Shown: positions 23,757 to 33,965 of the stretch, in pieces
Layout: each line of letters starts with the position of its first letter
Position numbering within the stretch: position 1 is the first letter of the stretch
Source: Maratus speciosus
Lineage: Eukaryota; Arthropoda; Arachnida; Araneae; Salticidae
Assembly (NCBI GenBank): GCA_963932465.1
Contig: OZ010791.1
Location: 154,735,915-154,799,914 of the forward strand
DNA length: 64,000 bases
Reading direction: 5' to 3'
Made by a program: the position numbers and the translations under genes
The notes under the pieces: generated by a model
What the model was told of the DNA's origin: nothing
Database searches by the model: none
The model's input: only the letters and a program-made list of their open reading frames with translations

Positions 23757-24136
23757 AAATATGTATTATTTTTTAGAGACATTATAGTAATAAATAATTC
23801 AACAACTTTTAGATTTCCACATTAATGATGGCTACATAATTATTGGAATTCATTTATATGCAATTTATTCTGCAAATAACACGCCAGATGTCTTTGCTAA
23901 ATGGTTGTCTGAGTCATTGGAATCTTGGTCATGTTGGTTGGGTCATTTGAAAGAACAAGTATTGACAATTAAAGCCAAAGGTTCCCGGTTCGAGTTCTGG
24001 CTCCCCACATTTTCACCCAGTTGGAATATTTAACTCCCGTATGGTTAACTATTCTGTTAGCGTTAAAATACTATCCATAAATCATGCGAACGTTTACTGA
24101 CTTTTATTGTACATGGGACTTTTTAACAAAGATATG
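23757..24136. other. Non-coding stretch with a possible tRNA-derived remnant
   Basis: Around 23900-24010 a TGGTTGTCTGAGTCATTGG word is followed, about 75 bases later, by a GGTTCGAGTTC box-B-like word. This resembles a worn tRNA-derived SINE head. The block near 24040-24100 (AACTATTCTGTTAGCGTTAA) belongs to the old dispersed repeat also seen at 22085 and 40955. Confidence 0.3.
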
Positions 24137-24138
24137 TA

Positions 24139-25115
24139 CGAGGGTGGATCAATAAGTAATGCCTCATGTGCTAAAAACTTTATTAACGAACGGATAAAAG
24201 CAAACGTTATTACAGATTATAGCCTGAACTGTCCTTTACACAAAATTGCCGTTCAACATAATCACCATGCATTTTGCACACATTTGCGCCATTGGTTAAC
24301 ACACAAATCAAAACCAATTTGGAAAAATTCAGGGTTTTGCTTTTAGCAGGTTTTTGCTCTTTTCGGTGTTTTGCAATTATTTCCTGAGACATTCAACGCA
24401 TCAGCAACATCTTGAACTATAAAGCATCTGTTTTCTCGAATCAGTTCATCAGCACTTTCTAGATTTATATCTGCGACTGATGTTGTCGGCCGGCTGTTTC
24501 TCAGTTTATCAACAGTTTCCGTTTCTCCGTTGCCAAACTTACCTAACATCGCACATTGCTGATGTCCATTACAGCGTCAGTTTAAGCATTCTTTAAGGCT
24601 GTTCTTAACTGCTCTGCTCAACCAGCGCAAAATGTTTTGACACATTTACAAATTCATTTTTTAACGGAAAGCTATAAAATTGGAAAGCCTGGCCATGGAA
24701 GCGTTTTGGAATTGAACCGTATTTTCCATTTTTTGATCAATAAATTACCTATTGAGTTATAAGCGATTTTGATCACGTGACAAACACGTTTTTCACCAGC
24801 TCTTGAATGGTTATTCTCCTTTCGCGCGGAAATTCGGTTCAAAACGCCCACTATGACACTATTTTCCGAAAGATCTATTGCGTTTGCAAAAAAAAAAAAA
24901 AAAAACGAAAAAAAAAACAGCTCGATTACATAGTTTCTGAACAACCACAACTGCTGGTTTCATGCATTTTTGAACAAAAATAAATTAATACTGATGTCAT
25001 AAAGTTGTACTTTTGGATTTGAGAACACCCTTAAGCGATTAGAGTTTTCCTTAGGTGCACAACCTTTTTTTGCCACAAATTCAATGACGACTCTTTCTTT
25101 TAGCTTCAGATACAT
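24139..25115 (-). pseudogene. Mariner transposase relic, split by a MITE
   Basis: The left end has a CGAGGGTGGATCAATAAGTA terminus next to TA (24137-24138), typical of mariner elements. On the minus strand a start at 25115 opens an L-K-E-R-x-V-I-E-F helix-turn-helix-like N-terminus. After the MITE at 24597-25030 the match resumes with G-N-G-E-T-E-T, R-P-T-T-S and D-E-L-I-R-E-N-R blocks (24343-24549). It then jumps to the C-terminal H-G-D-Y-V-E block (24210-24392). The catalytic core with the D,D,D residues is deleted, and stops and frameshifts are present. The right terminus is cut off by the element starting at 25153. Clearly dead. Confidence 0.75.
24597..25030. mobile_element. TTAA-flanked MITE, family A copy 3, inside mariner
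   Basis: Ends match copies 1 and 2, with TTAA at 24593-24596 and 25031-25034. Removing the element and one TTAA restores continuity of the mariner N-terminal coding region, showing that it inserted into an existing mariner copy. The 92-codon frame at 24672-24950 is repeat-derived. Confidence 0.8.
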
Positions 25116-25208
25116 GGTTCTAATCAGTCAATCTCAAAAGGAAAATACTATACAGGGTGTCCGGTCTCAACGGTGTCCAATGGCTAATTCCTAAACCCCT
25201 AGTGATAG

Positions 25209-25932
25209 CAAGGTTGGACGGTATTTACCGTCTGATGGTTTTTACCGGTTTTAACCATGGTTTTTATCGTCTTTGGAAAAACATGTTTTTACCAGGGTTT
25301 TTACCACCTCTGAAAAAACTTATTAGTTTGAATGTTTTTGCCACTTTCATGAAAATTTATCTGTTAATTTTTCATTTTTCCAGGGATGAAAGTTTTCCGG
25401 GTACTTAATACCACTATAAAAATATTCACCTAATTTAGTTTCTGATTTGGTTAGTAAAAGAATGCTATACGAGAATAGTGATTTCTAAGGAATACAAAAA
25501 GGCCCGGTAAGTTTTTTTCCTACAAGAATTCAAAATTTTAAATATATTATTGTATATTTATCATATAACTGTTATTATGAGAATTCGCATTACAATATTT
25601 ATTATATTTATCTTAATGGTGACTAGTTTACTAATTTTTGCTTAAAGAAAAATTATAAGTACACTTTTATCACACTTAATAAATCTTAATCCTTTTAATA
25701 AAAACCAAACATTTACAAATATTAATCATCACATATTGTAGTTTGTACAAGTGTTAGTACTGTTTACCAATCTATGCCCTTGGAGCTGGAATACTCAACC
25801 TGCATCAGCAAATTCAATTTGAAGAGAGAGTTTATTGTATCCTTAGGTTTTCCCCAGGTTTTTACCGGTAAATACCTCGTTTTTACCATGTCCTGGTAAA
25901 AACCCGTTTTTACCGGTAAAAAGCCAACCCTG
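25209..25932. mobile_element. Non-autonomous hAT element (CAAGGTTGG family)
   Basis: The ends CAAGGTTGGACGG and the inverse of CAGGGTTGGC are bounded by a perfect 8-bp duplication AGTGATAG (25201-25208 and 25933-25940). Subterminal regions carry many TTTTTACCGG-type words on both sides. The 83-codon frame at 25157-25408 arises from these words and is not a gene. The element sits within the left terminal repeat of the larger TIR element. Confidence 0.85.
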
Positions 25933-26318
25933 AGTGATAGGCATATAGTTTCAATTACAAAAATGTTTTAAATGAGATAAAGAAATAATTTAAAAGCGAT
26001 TTCGGTCAATAAAAACATTTCTTAAAAAATTACGAAATTTAAATTTTTATACGGTTTTCCGGTCGTATAAGTTATATTTAGTAAAATTTTCCTAATTACA
26101 CTGACAAGTAAGACAAAAAAAGCCTCGTTCAAATAACACTAAAATTGACCGAGTTATGAAACTTTAAAAATGCATGACTTATGCCACTTTTCTTTATCTG
26201 AAGACGAATGAGTTCGGCGATGCTTTGAGGGGTCATATATCAAGTGCTTAAAGTATTCGAATAACTTATTTCATATGCATCTGCACTTTGAAAAATATCG
26301 TACAAGTATTACGATTCA

Positions 26319-26417
26319 TTTTGCTGGGATCCGTGGCGTGACCTGTAACCCAAGCGGCTGGGGGGCTGAAGCTACGGAGCGATGAGGGTTCTGTCCTCGG
26401 AGCTGGCTATTAAAGAG
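26319..26417 (+). mobile_element. Short insertion with 15-bp target duplication, SINE-like
   Basis: A 99-bp GC-rich segment is flanked by AAGTATTACGATTCA on both sides (26304-26318 and 26418-26432). Sister copies near 10380 and 59050, read on the other strand, show the uninterrupted site. Long duplications of this type are made by LINE-encoded endonucleases, so a small SINE is likely. I see no clear box A/B pair and no poly-A tail. Confidence 0.6.
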
Positions 26418-26984
26418 AAGTATTACGATTCAGTTAACTTTTATTAAGTTTCAGATTGGCTAAAATAATTGTATTTTAACATATGCTCTATTTTGTAAGG
26501 ATTTGAGACTTACTTTTCATGATTTCTTTTAATCACGTAAATCCATGACGTAAATCCGATAACAATCTAATATTATTATAATTTTTGGTGGTTACCATTT
26601 ATACTTATTTTACAGGATAACACAAAAAATTACGGATAGATTACCACGAAGAAGTTTAAGAAAATGTTTTAGATTATAATAACGCAAGCCTGCGGTGGTT
26701 GTGTTTTTTTAACTTTTATGTATTTTTTAGCACTGAATCCGAAAATTACCTTAATTTTTACCCGGCTGCCAAGAAGGGTTATGTGTTTCACGCGTATCTG
26801 GGTATGTGGATTTCTTTATACCCTCGAAATATCCCAACGGCTGGATGGATTTTATTGAATGAGGTCTCTATCGATTCGTCTTAACCGTCCGATGGTTATA
26901 GGCTAGATTTTGTTTTTATAAATTCAAAATGGCGGTAGTAAAATACAAAATGGCGGTTGAGACGAAATTTTTTGACAGGAAAAT

Positions 26985-28108
26985 TTTACTAACTTATAGA
27001 AGCGGGGGACCGTATAAAAATTTAAATTTCGTAATTTTTAAAAATATGTTTTTATTGATCCCAATAGCGTTTAAAATACTTTTTTACCTCATTTAAAACA
27101 TTTTTGTAACTGGAACTATATGTCTATGACTAACGGTTTAGGAATTAGCCATTGGACACCGTTGAGAGTGGACACCCTGTATAAGTAGAGTGAAGTTACT
27201 TCTATAATATCAAGCATAAATAGCCCAGTAGCTGTGAAAGAAATAAAATTTAGAGCAATGGAGACGTTACTTTTTGATTCACTCTCGTATTATAACATTT
27301 ATTAACCCCTTAACTGCCCCGGACGTATATATACGTCTTTACAAAATGCATGCATTTATTAAAACGATGGCGAATTCCAATTATAGCGAGGCTATTTTCA
27401 CCACCTGAGCCATTATATATAACAGTATAACATGTGCATTTTCTTACTGTTATTTCAGAAAGCTAATATACATCTTTTATAATTTCAGAAATATGCGATT
27501 TAAGTAAGGCACTGGAGATCACGAAAGATTTTGTCGGCAGTTAAGGGGTTAAGTCTTATCTGGTTTTCGTGCGGCGCTCCCTTCTCTGAAAAAATCCTCA
27601 GAAATTTCATTATATGTTATGAATTTATTATTCACTTCCTTTAATTTTTTGCAATCATTAAATTACTATTTTCTACAGAAATAGAATTTTTATACACAAT
27701 AATCTACCTAAAATTACATGTCGTTTGTACAACAGTAGAAAAAAAAAACCTTTTATAAGAAATAATACATTATTTTACTTTACCAAGCAGTTATGTAGAA
27801 TATAAAAAATGTTTTACATAAATCACATCTTTTTCTTGTTTGTTAGCATCTTGAGGTGCTCTGCATTTAACCCCAAAAATTCGATTTCAAGAAATTTATG
27901 AAATAAACATACTGATATTAAGGAAAAATGAAATGAAGATGTATATGAAATGTATTTAAACAAAATATTGCTTATACCTTATGTCGCTGGTGAAATGCGC
28001 TCAAGCGTTTATATTTTTAAATTTATCTTCGGAGAAACGCATTTGAAAATGAGTTTTAAATTCCGAGGAAATCCGTAATGGTTCTTTCTGCTGATGATAT
28101 TTCCTGGT
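26985..28108 (+). repeat. 1.1-kb duplicated segment, copy 1 (matches 53142-54254)
   Basis: Sequence from within the right end of the CAGGGTGTCC element, across its terminus and the adjacent DNA, is nearly identical to 53142-54254. Both include the MITE at 27306-27548. The shared block crosses an element boundary, so it was copied as a unit rather than by separate insertions. Confidence 0.8.
27306..27548. mobile_element. TTAA-flanked MITE (243 bp), copy 1
   Basis: The ends CCCCTTAACTGCC and GGCAGTTAAGGGG are perfect inverted repeats flanked by TTAA (27302-27305 and 27549-27552). The CCC start and TTAA flanks match piggyBac-type elements well. Confidence 0.8.
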
Positions 28109-28954
28109 TGTTTAGAATTTGGAATCTACTTAATTTCAGGAATTTTTAATAGTTCTCATGCTTCTAAATTTATCTTTTTTTAATTTAAAACAAATGGCAT
28201 TCAGAATTTCATATGCGTAATGCTTTTTAATTTAGAAAGTTTTATGTGATTTTGAGAGAATAAATTAATTTTTTTCTGAAAATAGAATATATTCTGGCTG
28301 ATTTTTATTTTTGTATCTAAATTTGATTGAAAATGTAAAAGAACTTTCTGAATTTGTTCATAGAATTAACTTCGAAAAGCAGTGACGTTGCAATTCAAAA
28401 ATTATGGAAAGGGATCGAATAGTCATTTTCATATAAATTAACAATTAGCATTATTAATAATTGATAAAATTTTACGAGAATAATTAATATTTTAATCTAA
28501 TTATCAATGTTATAAACACAAAATCAATATTTTAATTATTTTAGATGGTAAATGTAAAATACTGTTTTCTAGCATATTTTCTGGCAGTTAGAATAAGAAA
28601 ATTAGAAAGTCTTATACCATATGCCTTCACTCTGCATTAATATAGGCGCTTATCAAAAGTCAATGCAAGTGGTTATTGCATTGGTAATTGTGTAAGTTGT
28701 TTGGGGTGAAAGCCACCTTGTTTTCATTGTTGTGCACCTTATGTCTTTTTTTTTTTGCTCTCTTTTTCTGCTCTTTCCCAAGGTTCGCGCTAAGCATTCT
28801 AATATATACTTTGTAATTTCATTTGCGACACTTAATAAGTTGGCTGGCTAGATTTGAATTCAAAATTTATATTAAATCGTTAGGATTTCTATTTTTGTCT
28901 TAATATGCTACAATCGAATACTGCGGCTTTTCATCACTCTACTCACGGTATCTA
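28109..28954. other. AT-rich non-coding stretch
   Basis: No gene is seen. The first part continues the old dispersed repeat; the rest is unclassified AT-rich DNA. Confidence 0.4.
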
Positions 28955-29095
28955 CACTGCTAAAAAAAATTAGGGGAGCAAGCAAAAAAGTGAAGAGAAC
29001 AGTGCAAGACAGCCATGCTGGGCATAAAATGGATAGAACACGTGTATCAATGCGCAATGCAGAAAAAAAGACGCAAAAAAGATTTGCAAGGGAGC

Positions 29096-29815
29096 TGTAA
29101 GAACTTTACTAATTACCCCTAAAGACTATTTATTCACGAACTATTAATTCGGGAGAAGATCCCCCTAGGGTCTTCTGAACTTTCCCACGCTAAGAGGAAT
29201 CTCATAAACTCATAGTTCATCTCTGAACAAAGGTATGGTGCCGTCAAGTCTGCAAATATGAATGGAACTGGCAGTACAATTTCGTTCCGGCGCTAACGTA
29301 ACATTCCATTGAATTGCACAGCGAGCAGGTGTTTCCGCCGTCCAGTAAGTGAGCGGTGGCAACGGCTGAGGGGGAGAAAAGACGATTTCTCCTAGGACGG
29401 CGAGCTTCAGCCTTCGATAAATAGGCGGTGGCATCGGCTAAGAGGGAAAAAGCTAGTTTTCCCTAGGACCGGGAGTTTCAGCCTTGGAGAGAAGCGAGGT
29501 GGCAACGCGGAGAAGCAGTTAGGAAGCGAGAGAGCGAGGACGCGGGCGAAGAGGTCTTGCTGGAGCTAGTGGTGAATGAGCGAAGCGAGGAGATGAGATA
29601 GATGGTCATCCGACCAGTCTTTTCTCCGATTGAAGCACTATATCTGTGGAAGCAGCCCGTTGATGGAACTTTTTATCCTGTAAAATTGACGCGAACCAAA
29701 ACCAATATTGTTTAACTTGTAAATATTAATATTTAATCGAGACTAAATAAAGGACTTAGATTTTGATAATTTACGCTACCATAGACTCTTGTCCAGTGAT
29801 ATCTAAGTCCCTACA
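29096..29815 (+). repeat. 5' LTR of LTR retrotransposon 2
   Basis: This 720-bp LTR starts TGTAAGAACTTTAC and ends TAAGTCCCTACA. The other copy (33966-34685) has the same length, and I saw a single base difference (near 29770). An AATAAA signal lies at 29746-29751. The host duplication GAGC is at 29092-29095. The 74-codon minus-strand frame found in both LTRs is an artefact of duplication. Confidence 0.9.
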
Positions 29816-29816
29816 G

Positions 29817-29834
29817 TGGTGGCAGCTAAAGAGG
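29817..29834 (+). promoter_or_regulatory. Candidate primer-binding site of LTR retrotransposon 2
   Basis: TGGTGGCAGCTAAAGAGG starts one base after the 5' LTR. The leading TGG suits pairing with a tRNA CCA end. The tRNA is not assigned. Confidence 0.6.
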
Positions 29835-29910
29835 ATTAAGAACTGGTGAAAATAAATTATCACAGTTCGTCAAAAAACAGGAAGGGCCGCAACCAGGCCG
29901 CAAGATAGAA

Positions 29911-30240
29911 GGACTCGTGATCACCAGACCAGAGTCTTCGGCAAATCCAGCAGGGATTCCAGAGCCAAGGCAATCCGACGCCGTGCAAGAGGTTCCGGAG
30001 AGCTGAAATCGACAGACGGAGATTAGAAAGGAGACCTTGATCCCCAGACCAGAGTCTTCGGCAAATCCAGCAGGGATTCCAGAGCCAAAGCATTCCGACG
30101 CCGTGCAAGACGTTCCGGAGATCCGAAATCGACAGACGGAGGGTAGAAAGGAGACCTTGATCCCCAGAGCAGAGTCTTCGGCGAATCCAGCAAGGATTCC
30201 AGACCCAAGGCAATCCGACGCCGTGCAAGAGACGAGAGAC
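29911..30240 (+). repeat. 120-bp tandem repeat in the leader of LTR retrotransposon 2
   Basis: Nearly three units of exactly 120 bp (about 29911, 30031 and 30151) share the words CCAGACCAGAGTCTTCGGC and CAATCCGACGCCGTGCAAGA. Because 120 is a multiple of three, several frames stay open on both strands (for example 29826-30242 minus and 30037-30279 plus). None begins convincingly or resembles a known protein. Confidence 0.85.
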
Positions 30241-30940
30241 ACCCGAATGCAGGGAAGTCGAACCCGCCGGATGGTTTAGCCTACAGATGACCGGAGCTGT
30301 ACCAGTCTAAGACGAAGTCAGAAGAGCAGTCAACAATATCTCAGGTTAGCACTCTTTATTTGATTCATTACAGAGGTTTAATCGAAATAGTATAGTTAAT
30401 AACAAACATGTTTTTTAATCATTATATATTTAATAGAGTTTAGGAAGTAAGGAATTTGATAATAACATTTTGTGAAATTTTTCCAACTGGATTCTAAGAA
30501 ATTTAAGTAAATATTAATTTTCTAAAGCTCCTTAAAACTGTTTTAAATAAGTATTACTTGTACTAAAGGTTAATAATTCAGTGAGGATAATTTAAATTGC
30601 TTATGAGGGGTGGCGCATCGTTGGATGCACTGAATGCAAATAATTTAAATTCTGTTTTGTATGTGAATTTTATTCAGAATATATGTTTTCAAAATTTAAG
30701 AGACATTTTGAGCAATTGACTTAAAAGAAATGATACCAAAGAATATATAAAGTTATATATGAAAACTTGGTTGGTTAATGATAAGGCTGTTTATCATATT
30801 AATATTATTGAAATTGTTGTGATATTTTTATGTCGCGAGAGTTTGTGATTATCCACAACTAGGGAAATATTTAGAGACTTCGAAGTGGATAATGGCATGA
30901 TTGGCATAGCATTCTTTATAACTGTTAATTAGTAGGAAAC

Positions 30941-33703
30941 ATGTCAGTGTTTGCGGGTAAGAAAAAGTGCGATCTAAAAGAGTTAGCTATTGAATTCGGC
31001 GCGAGCATAGAAGAGTCGGATAATATAGCCAAAATTATTAAAAAACTCGAAGAAGCAGAGGACTATGACGAAACTTTAGCACTAGCCCAGCTAAAAATCT
31101 TAGAGAAAGATAGAGTTGAGAGAGAAAATGAAGAAAGGTTAGAACGAGAGCGGAATAAGGCCTTTGAGAGGGAAGAAAAGGCTAAGGCTTTGGAGAGGGA
31201 GCATGAATTGGCGAAAATTAGGTTAGAACGGGAACCAGATGAGTTTAGTTTAGCTTCTAGCCAAAATGAGAGAGAGCCGAAAATATCTTTAAAATCAGTC
31301 CTGCCCAAATTCGATTCCGATAAGTCCGAAATATCAATCTATCTCAGTTTATTCGAAAGACAAGCGCAGAAAGCCCAAATCGAGAAAAGTCAATGGGTTA
31401 CGCATTTACTAGGATTGTTACCGACGGAATTGGGGGAGCTTATCTTGAGAGAGCCACCCGCGTGTTCCGACGATTTTGATCATGTAAAAAAGATGTTACT
31501 AGAAAGGTTCCAGCTTTCGGCAGAAGACTTTCGACTAAAATTTGTTACGACACAAAAGCCCGAAAACAAAACGTGGAAAGATTACGTATATGAGGCTTCC
31601 AATTACTTTGATCAATGGTTAAGTGGTTTAGGAGTGGGAAATTTCGACCAACTGAGAGAGCTAATAATCACAGATCAGTTAAAAAGAAAGGTTAATCCGG
31701 AAACGAAGCATCATTTCATTGATGTTTGGAGTACGATAATCACTCCATTTGATTTGGCGAAGAGATTAGATGCGTATGATTCGGCTAGGAAAACTATGAA
31801 ACGGCTAGGGCCCTCGAAACTTCAAAACCTTTCCCAACCTCTAGAGCGAAATAAATTCGCGGGGCAATCAAAAACGGAAAGTAGATCGGAAGAGAGTAGA
31901 ACTAATTGGAGGGATAAAGACAACTCGAAAAATCGAGATGCAATTTTCGATAAAAGAAAGGAAATTACGTGTTTTACTTGCAAAAAAACAGGGCACTATA
32001 GTTACTCCTGTAACGAGTCAAAAAAGACTGAAAAGGCCGAAGCAGTTTATCATATCGCGGGCCTACAAGACTTAGAAAGTGCCTTTGAACCCTACGTCAG
32101 TCGCGGGTTAATTAATGGGAAAGAAATGACTATTCTACGCGACAGCGGAAGTAATTTGGACTTAATATCAGCTCACGATGTAAATGAGGACCGATTTACG
32201 GGTGAAAGTGTATATGTTAAACAAGCATTAGATAATAAACTTCGGTGTTTACCTATTGTAGAAATAGAAATTAATTTGGGTACCGGTGATACTATAAGGA
32301 CAAAGGCGGCCGCAGTAGATAAAGAAACGGACATGGTTCATTATTTGTTAGGGAACAAAACGCAGCAATTAATTGACAGGCGGAGACGATACCCGCGTTC
32401 AATCATCGCAGTTCGCACTGGGCCACGAGCGCACCCCGGAAACGCGGATACGAAAAGTGAAACTAAATCGCAGAGCTCGTCCATTCCCCCTACCGTAACG
32501 GAGAGCGAAAAGGAAAAACCAGCCGGTTCACCTAAGCCGATGGACCAGCCAATTCTCCGCGCCGAGGTAGAAAGAGGAATTTTTAAGTGCGACCCCCCGA
32601 GGTCAGGGAGTAACCCAGAAGAGGGAATCTTTGTCGAAGAGAAAAGGGGAATTTTTCTACCTGTAGTTGAGAGCGCACAGCCCGTACCGAATTTGAATTC
32701 CTTTAATGAACAGGTTTTGAACTTGGCTGAGAGAGGTGATTTAGCTGGAAGGGTGGGGAGAGTCGAGACTTTAAAATTCAACCCCCCGGACGCAGTGGGA
32801 GAAATAGGAGCCAGTTTAGTAACGGAGAAAAAGCAAGAGAGTTTTCTAAGACTAAGCGAGACCGTACCGCGGGAGGAAAACTTGACCCTAGGAAACAAAG
32901 AAAATGTGAGTGATGCGCAAGAGAATGTCAAGTTCGATTGTGTTAAGCAGAGAGCGGAAGAGGTGAAATCACATTTTGAAATGAACGAGGGGTTGGGTAA
33001 TAGGAAAATAAAAGATCCCAGGGAATCTGACCGAGAACAAATGGTGATCCCGTTGAAAGTTGAAGGAGATATGTTATCCTTAGGTAAGGAGAGTGCAGGC
33101 AGACTTCTAAGTACGAAGAAGTCCGATTATAAATTTTTGAATCGTTATTGTTGGCCAAAAACCGTAAACGAAATTAAAAAGTTGTACGAGAGATGGAAAA
33201 GTGATGAACATTTGAAAGAGTTAAAATTCATACCTAAATTGGATTTAATTAGACGCATCAGGCAATTTCGGGAATTATTAGTGGAAACGGGGACTAAAAC
33301 TCGTGAGGTTAAGAAGAAGAGGGGTGTCTTCCAGATTGATCCGGGAGAAAACTATTCGAGTACACACGACTTAGATTTAGGCGCTAGAAGGCAAGACAAT
33401 TTGAATTATGATTCTCCTAAGATATTTGGTTTGTCGTATTTAAACAACGCGAAAAGGGTTTCCGATTATTGGAGTAATCATATGGGACAGAGAGGAGTTG
33501 CATTAAACCGCATCAGAGGAGTAAAAATGAAAGTGAAACTATCTAGCAGAAAATCAGCGCAGAGTACCAATAAATATTGGGTAAGGTTGATCCGAAACAA
33601 CGCCGTGAATAGTCCAAGATTGATCTACTGGTCATTGATGTGGCAACCTTATCATTATACAATCAGGCACCGCCCGAAAAAAAAGGCGTGCACGATTGCT
33701 TAA
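30941..33703 (+). CDS. Gag-like polyprotein of LTR retrotransposon 2 (920 aa) with an RNase H scrap
   Basis: The frame is intact. Residues 1-40 form a short helical, SAP-like head, and about 45-105 a highly charged Glu/Arg coiled coil. Residues about 115-290 contain a SCAN/retroviral-capsid-like helical region (L-P-K-F ... W..H-L-L-G-L-L ... L-L-E-R-F). One CCHC zinc knuckle follows at C344-C357, then a protease-like segment with D-S-G at 401-403 in place of D-T-G. Residues about 460-880 are charged and contain a recurring R-G-(I/V)-F motif of unknown role. The extreme C-terminus (IYWSLMWQPYHYTIRHRP) resembles the last strands of a retroelement RNase H domain. The rest of RT and RNase H and all of integrase are missing, consistent with an in-frame internal deletion. 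Confidence 0.85.
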   Translation: MSVFAGKKKCDLKELAIEFGASIEESDNIAKIIKKLEEAEDYDETLALAQLKILEKDRVERENEERLERERNKAFEREEKAKALEREHELAKIRLEREPDEFSLASSQNEREPKISLKSVLPKFDSDKSEISIYLSLFERQAQKAQIEKSQWVTHLLGLLPTELGELILREPPACSDDFDHVKKMLLERFQLSAEDFRLKFVTTQKPENKTWKDYVYEASNYFDQWLSGLGVGNFDQLRELIITDQLKRKVNPETKHHFIDVWSTIITPFDLAKRLDAYDSARKTMKRLGPSKLQNLSQPLERNKFAGQSKTESRSEESRTNWRDKDNSKNRDAIFDKRKEITCFTCKKTGHYSYSCNESKKTEKAEAVYHIAGLQDLESAFEPYVSRGLINGKEMTILRDSGSNLDLISAHDVNEDRFTGESVYVKQALDNKLRCLPIVEIEINLGTGDTIRTKAAAVDKETDMVHYLLGNKTQQLIDRRRRYPRSIIAVRTGPRAHPGNADTKSETKSQSSSIPPTVTESEKEKPAGSPKPMDQPILRAEVERGIFKCDPPRSGSNPEEGIFVEEKRGIFLPVVESAQPVPNLNSFNEQVLNLAERGDLAGRVGRVETLKFNPPDAVGEIGASLVTEKKQESFLRLSETVPREENLTLGNKENVSDAQENVKFDCVKQRAEEVKSHFEMNEGLGNRKIKDPRESDREQMVIPLKVEGDMLSLGKESAGRLLSTKKSDYKFLNRYCWPKTVNEIKKLYERWKSDEHLKELKFIPKLDLIRRIRQFRELLVETGTKTREVKKKRGVFQIDPGENYSSTHDLDLGARRQDNLNYDSPKIFGLSYLNNAKRVSDYWSNHMGQRGVALNRIRGVKMKVKLSSRKSAQSTNKYWVRLIRNNAVNSPRLIYWSLMWQPYHYTIRHRPKKKACTIA

Positions 33704-33965
33704 GTAGGGTTGAATAAATTTAGGGAAATTGTATATAATTCTCAAAAAAGTGCTTGCATCATAAGGTATAAATAATTTACATTTTGTATATATTGTTGTA
33801 ATTGTCATAATAATGTTCCTGGAAAAGTGTGTAAATTTATATGTGTTTAGTACAAAAGAAAAAAATGAATAATGAACCTCTGTGGTGAACGAATTTTGAG
33901 TGTAACACTGACTTCACTATAGATTTTCCAGCTACGCGAAAAATCTCTCTTGGAGGGGGGATTGC
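33704..33965 (+). other. 3' untranslated interior of LTR retrotransposon 2 with polypurine tract
   Basis: No coding sequence. GGAGGGGGGA at 33952-33961 lies four bases before the 3' LTR and is a good candidate for the plus-strand primer. Confidence 0.65.

Larger units (their letters stand above)
25153..27179. mobile_element. TIR element, CAGGGTGTCC family, copy 2 (with insertions)
   Basis: The termini CAGGGTGTCCGGTCTCAACG and inverse are flanked by TA (25151-25152 and 27180-27181). Compared with the copies at 8884 and 57492, it contains a hAT element (25209-25932) and a 99-bp insertion (26319-26417). Its segment from about 26765 to 26985 is unrelated to the other copies, including paired AAAATGGCGGT words. 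Other interior parts are missing. Confidence 0.75.

Noticed and set aside
29826..30242. 138-codon and 122-codon minus-strand frames in the leader of LTR element 2
   Set aside because: They are translations of the 120-bp tandem repeat. The frames are internally repetitive, antisense to the element, and have no recognisable family.
32341..32931. 196-codon minus-strand frame
   Set aside because: Antisense shadow of the gag frame; Ser/Leu/Pro-rich without domain features.
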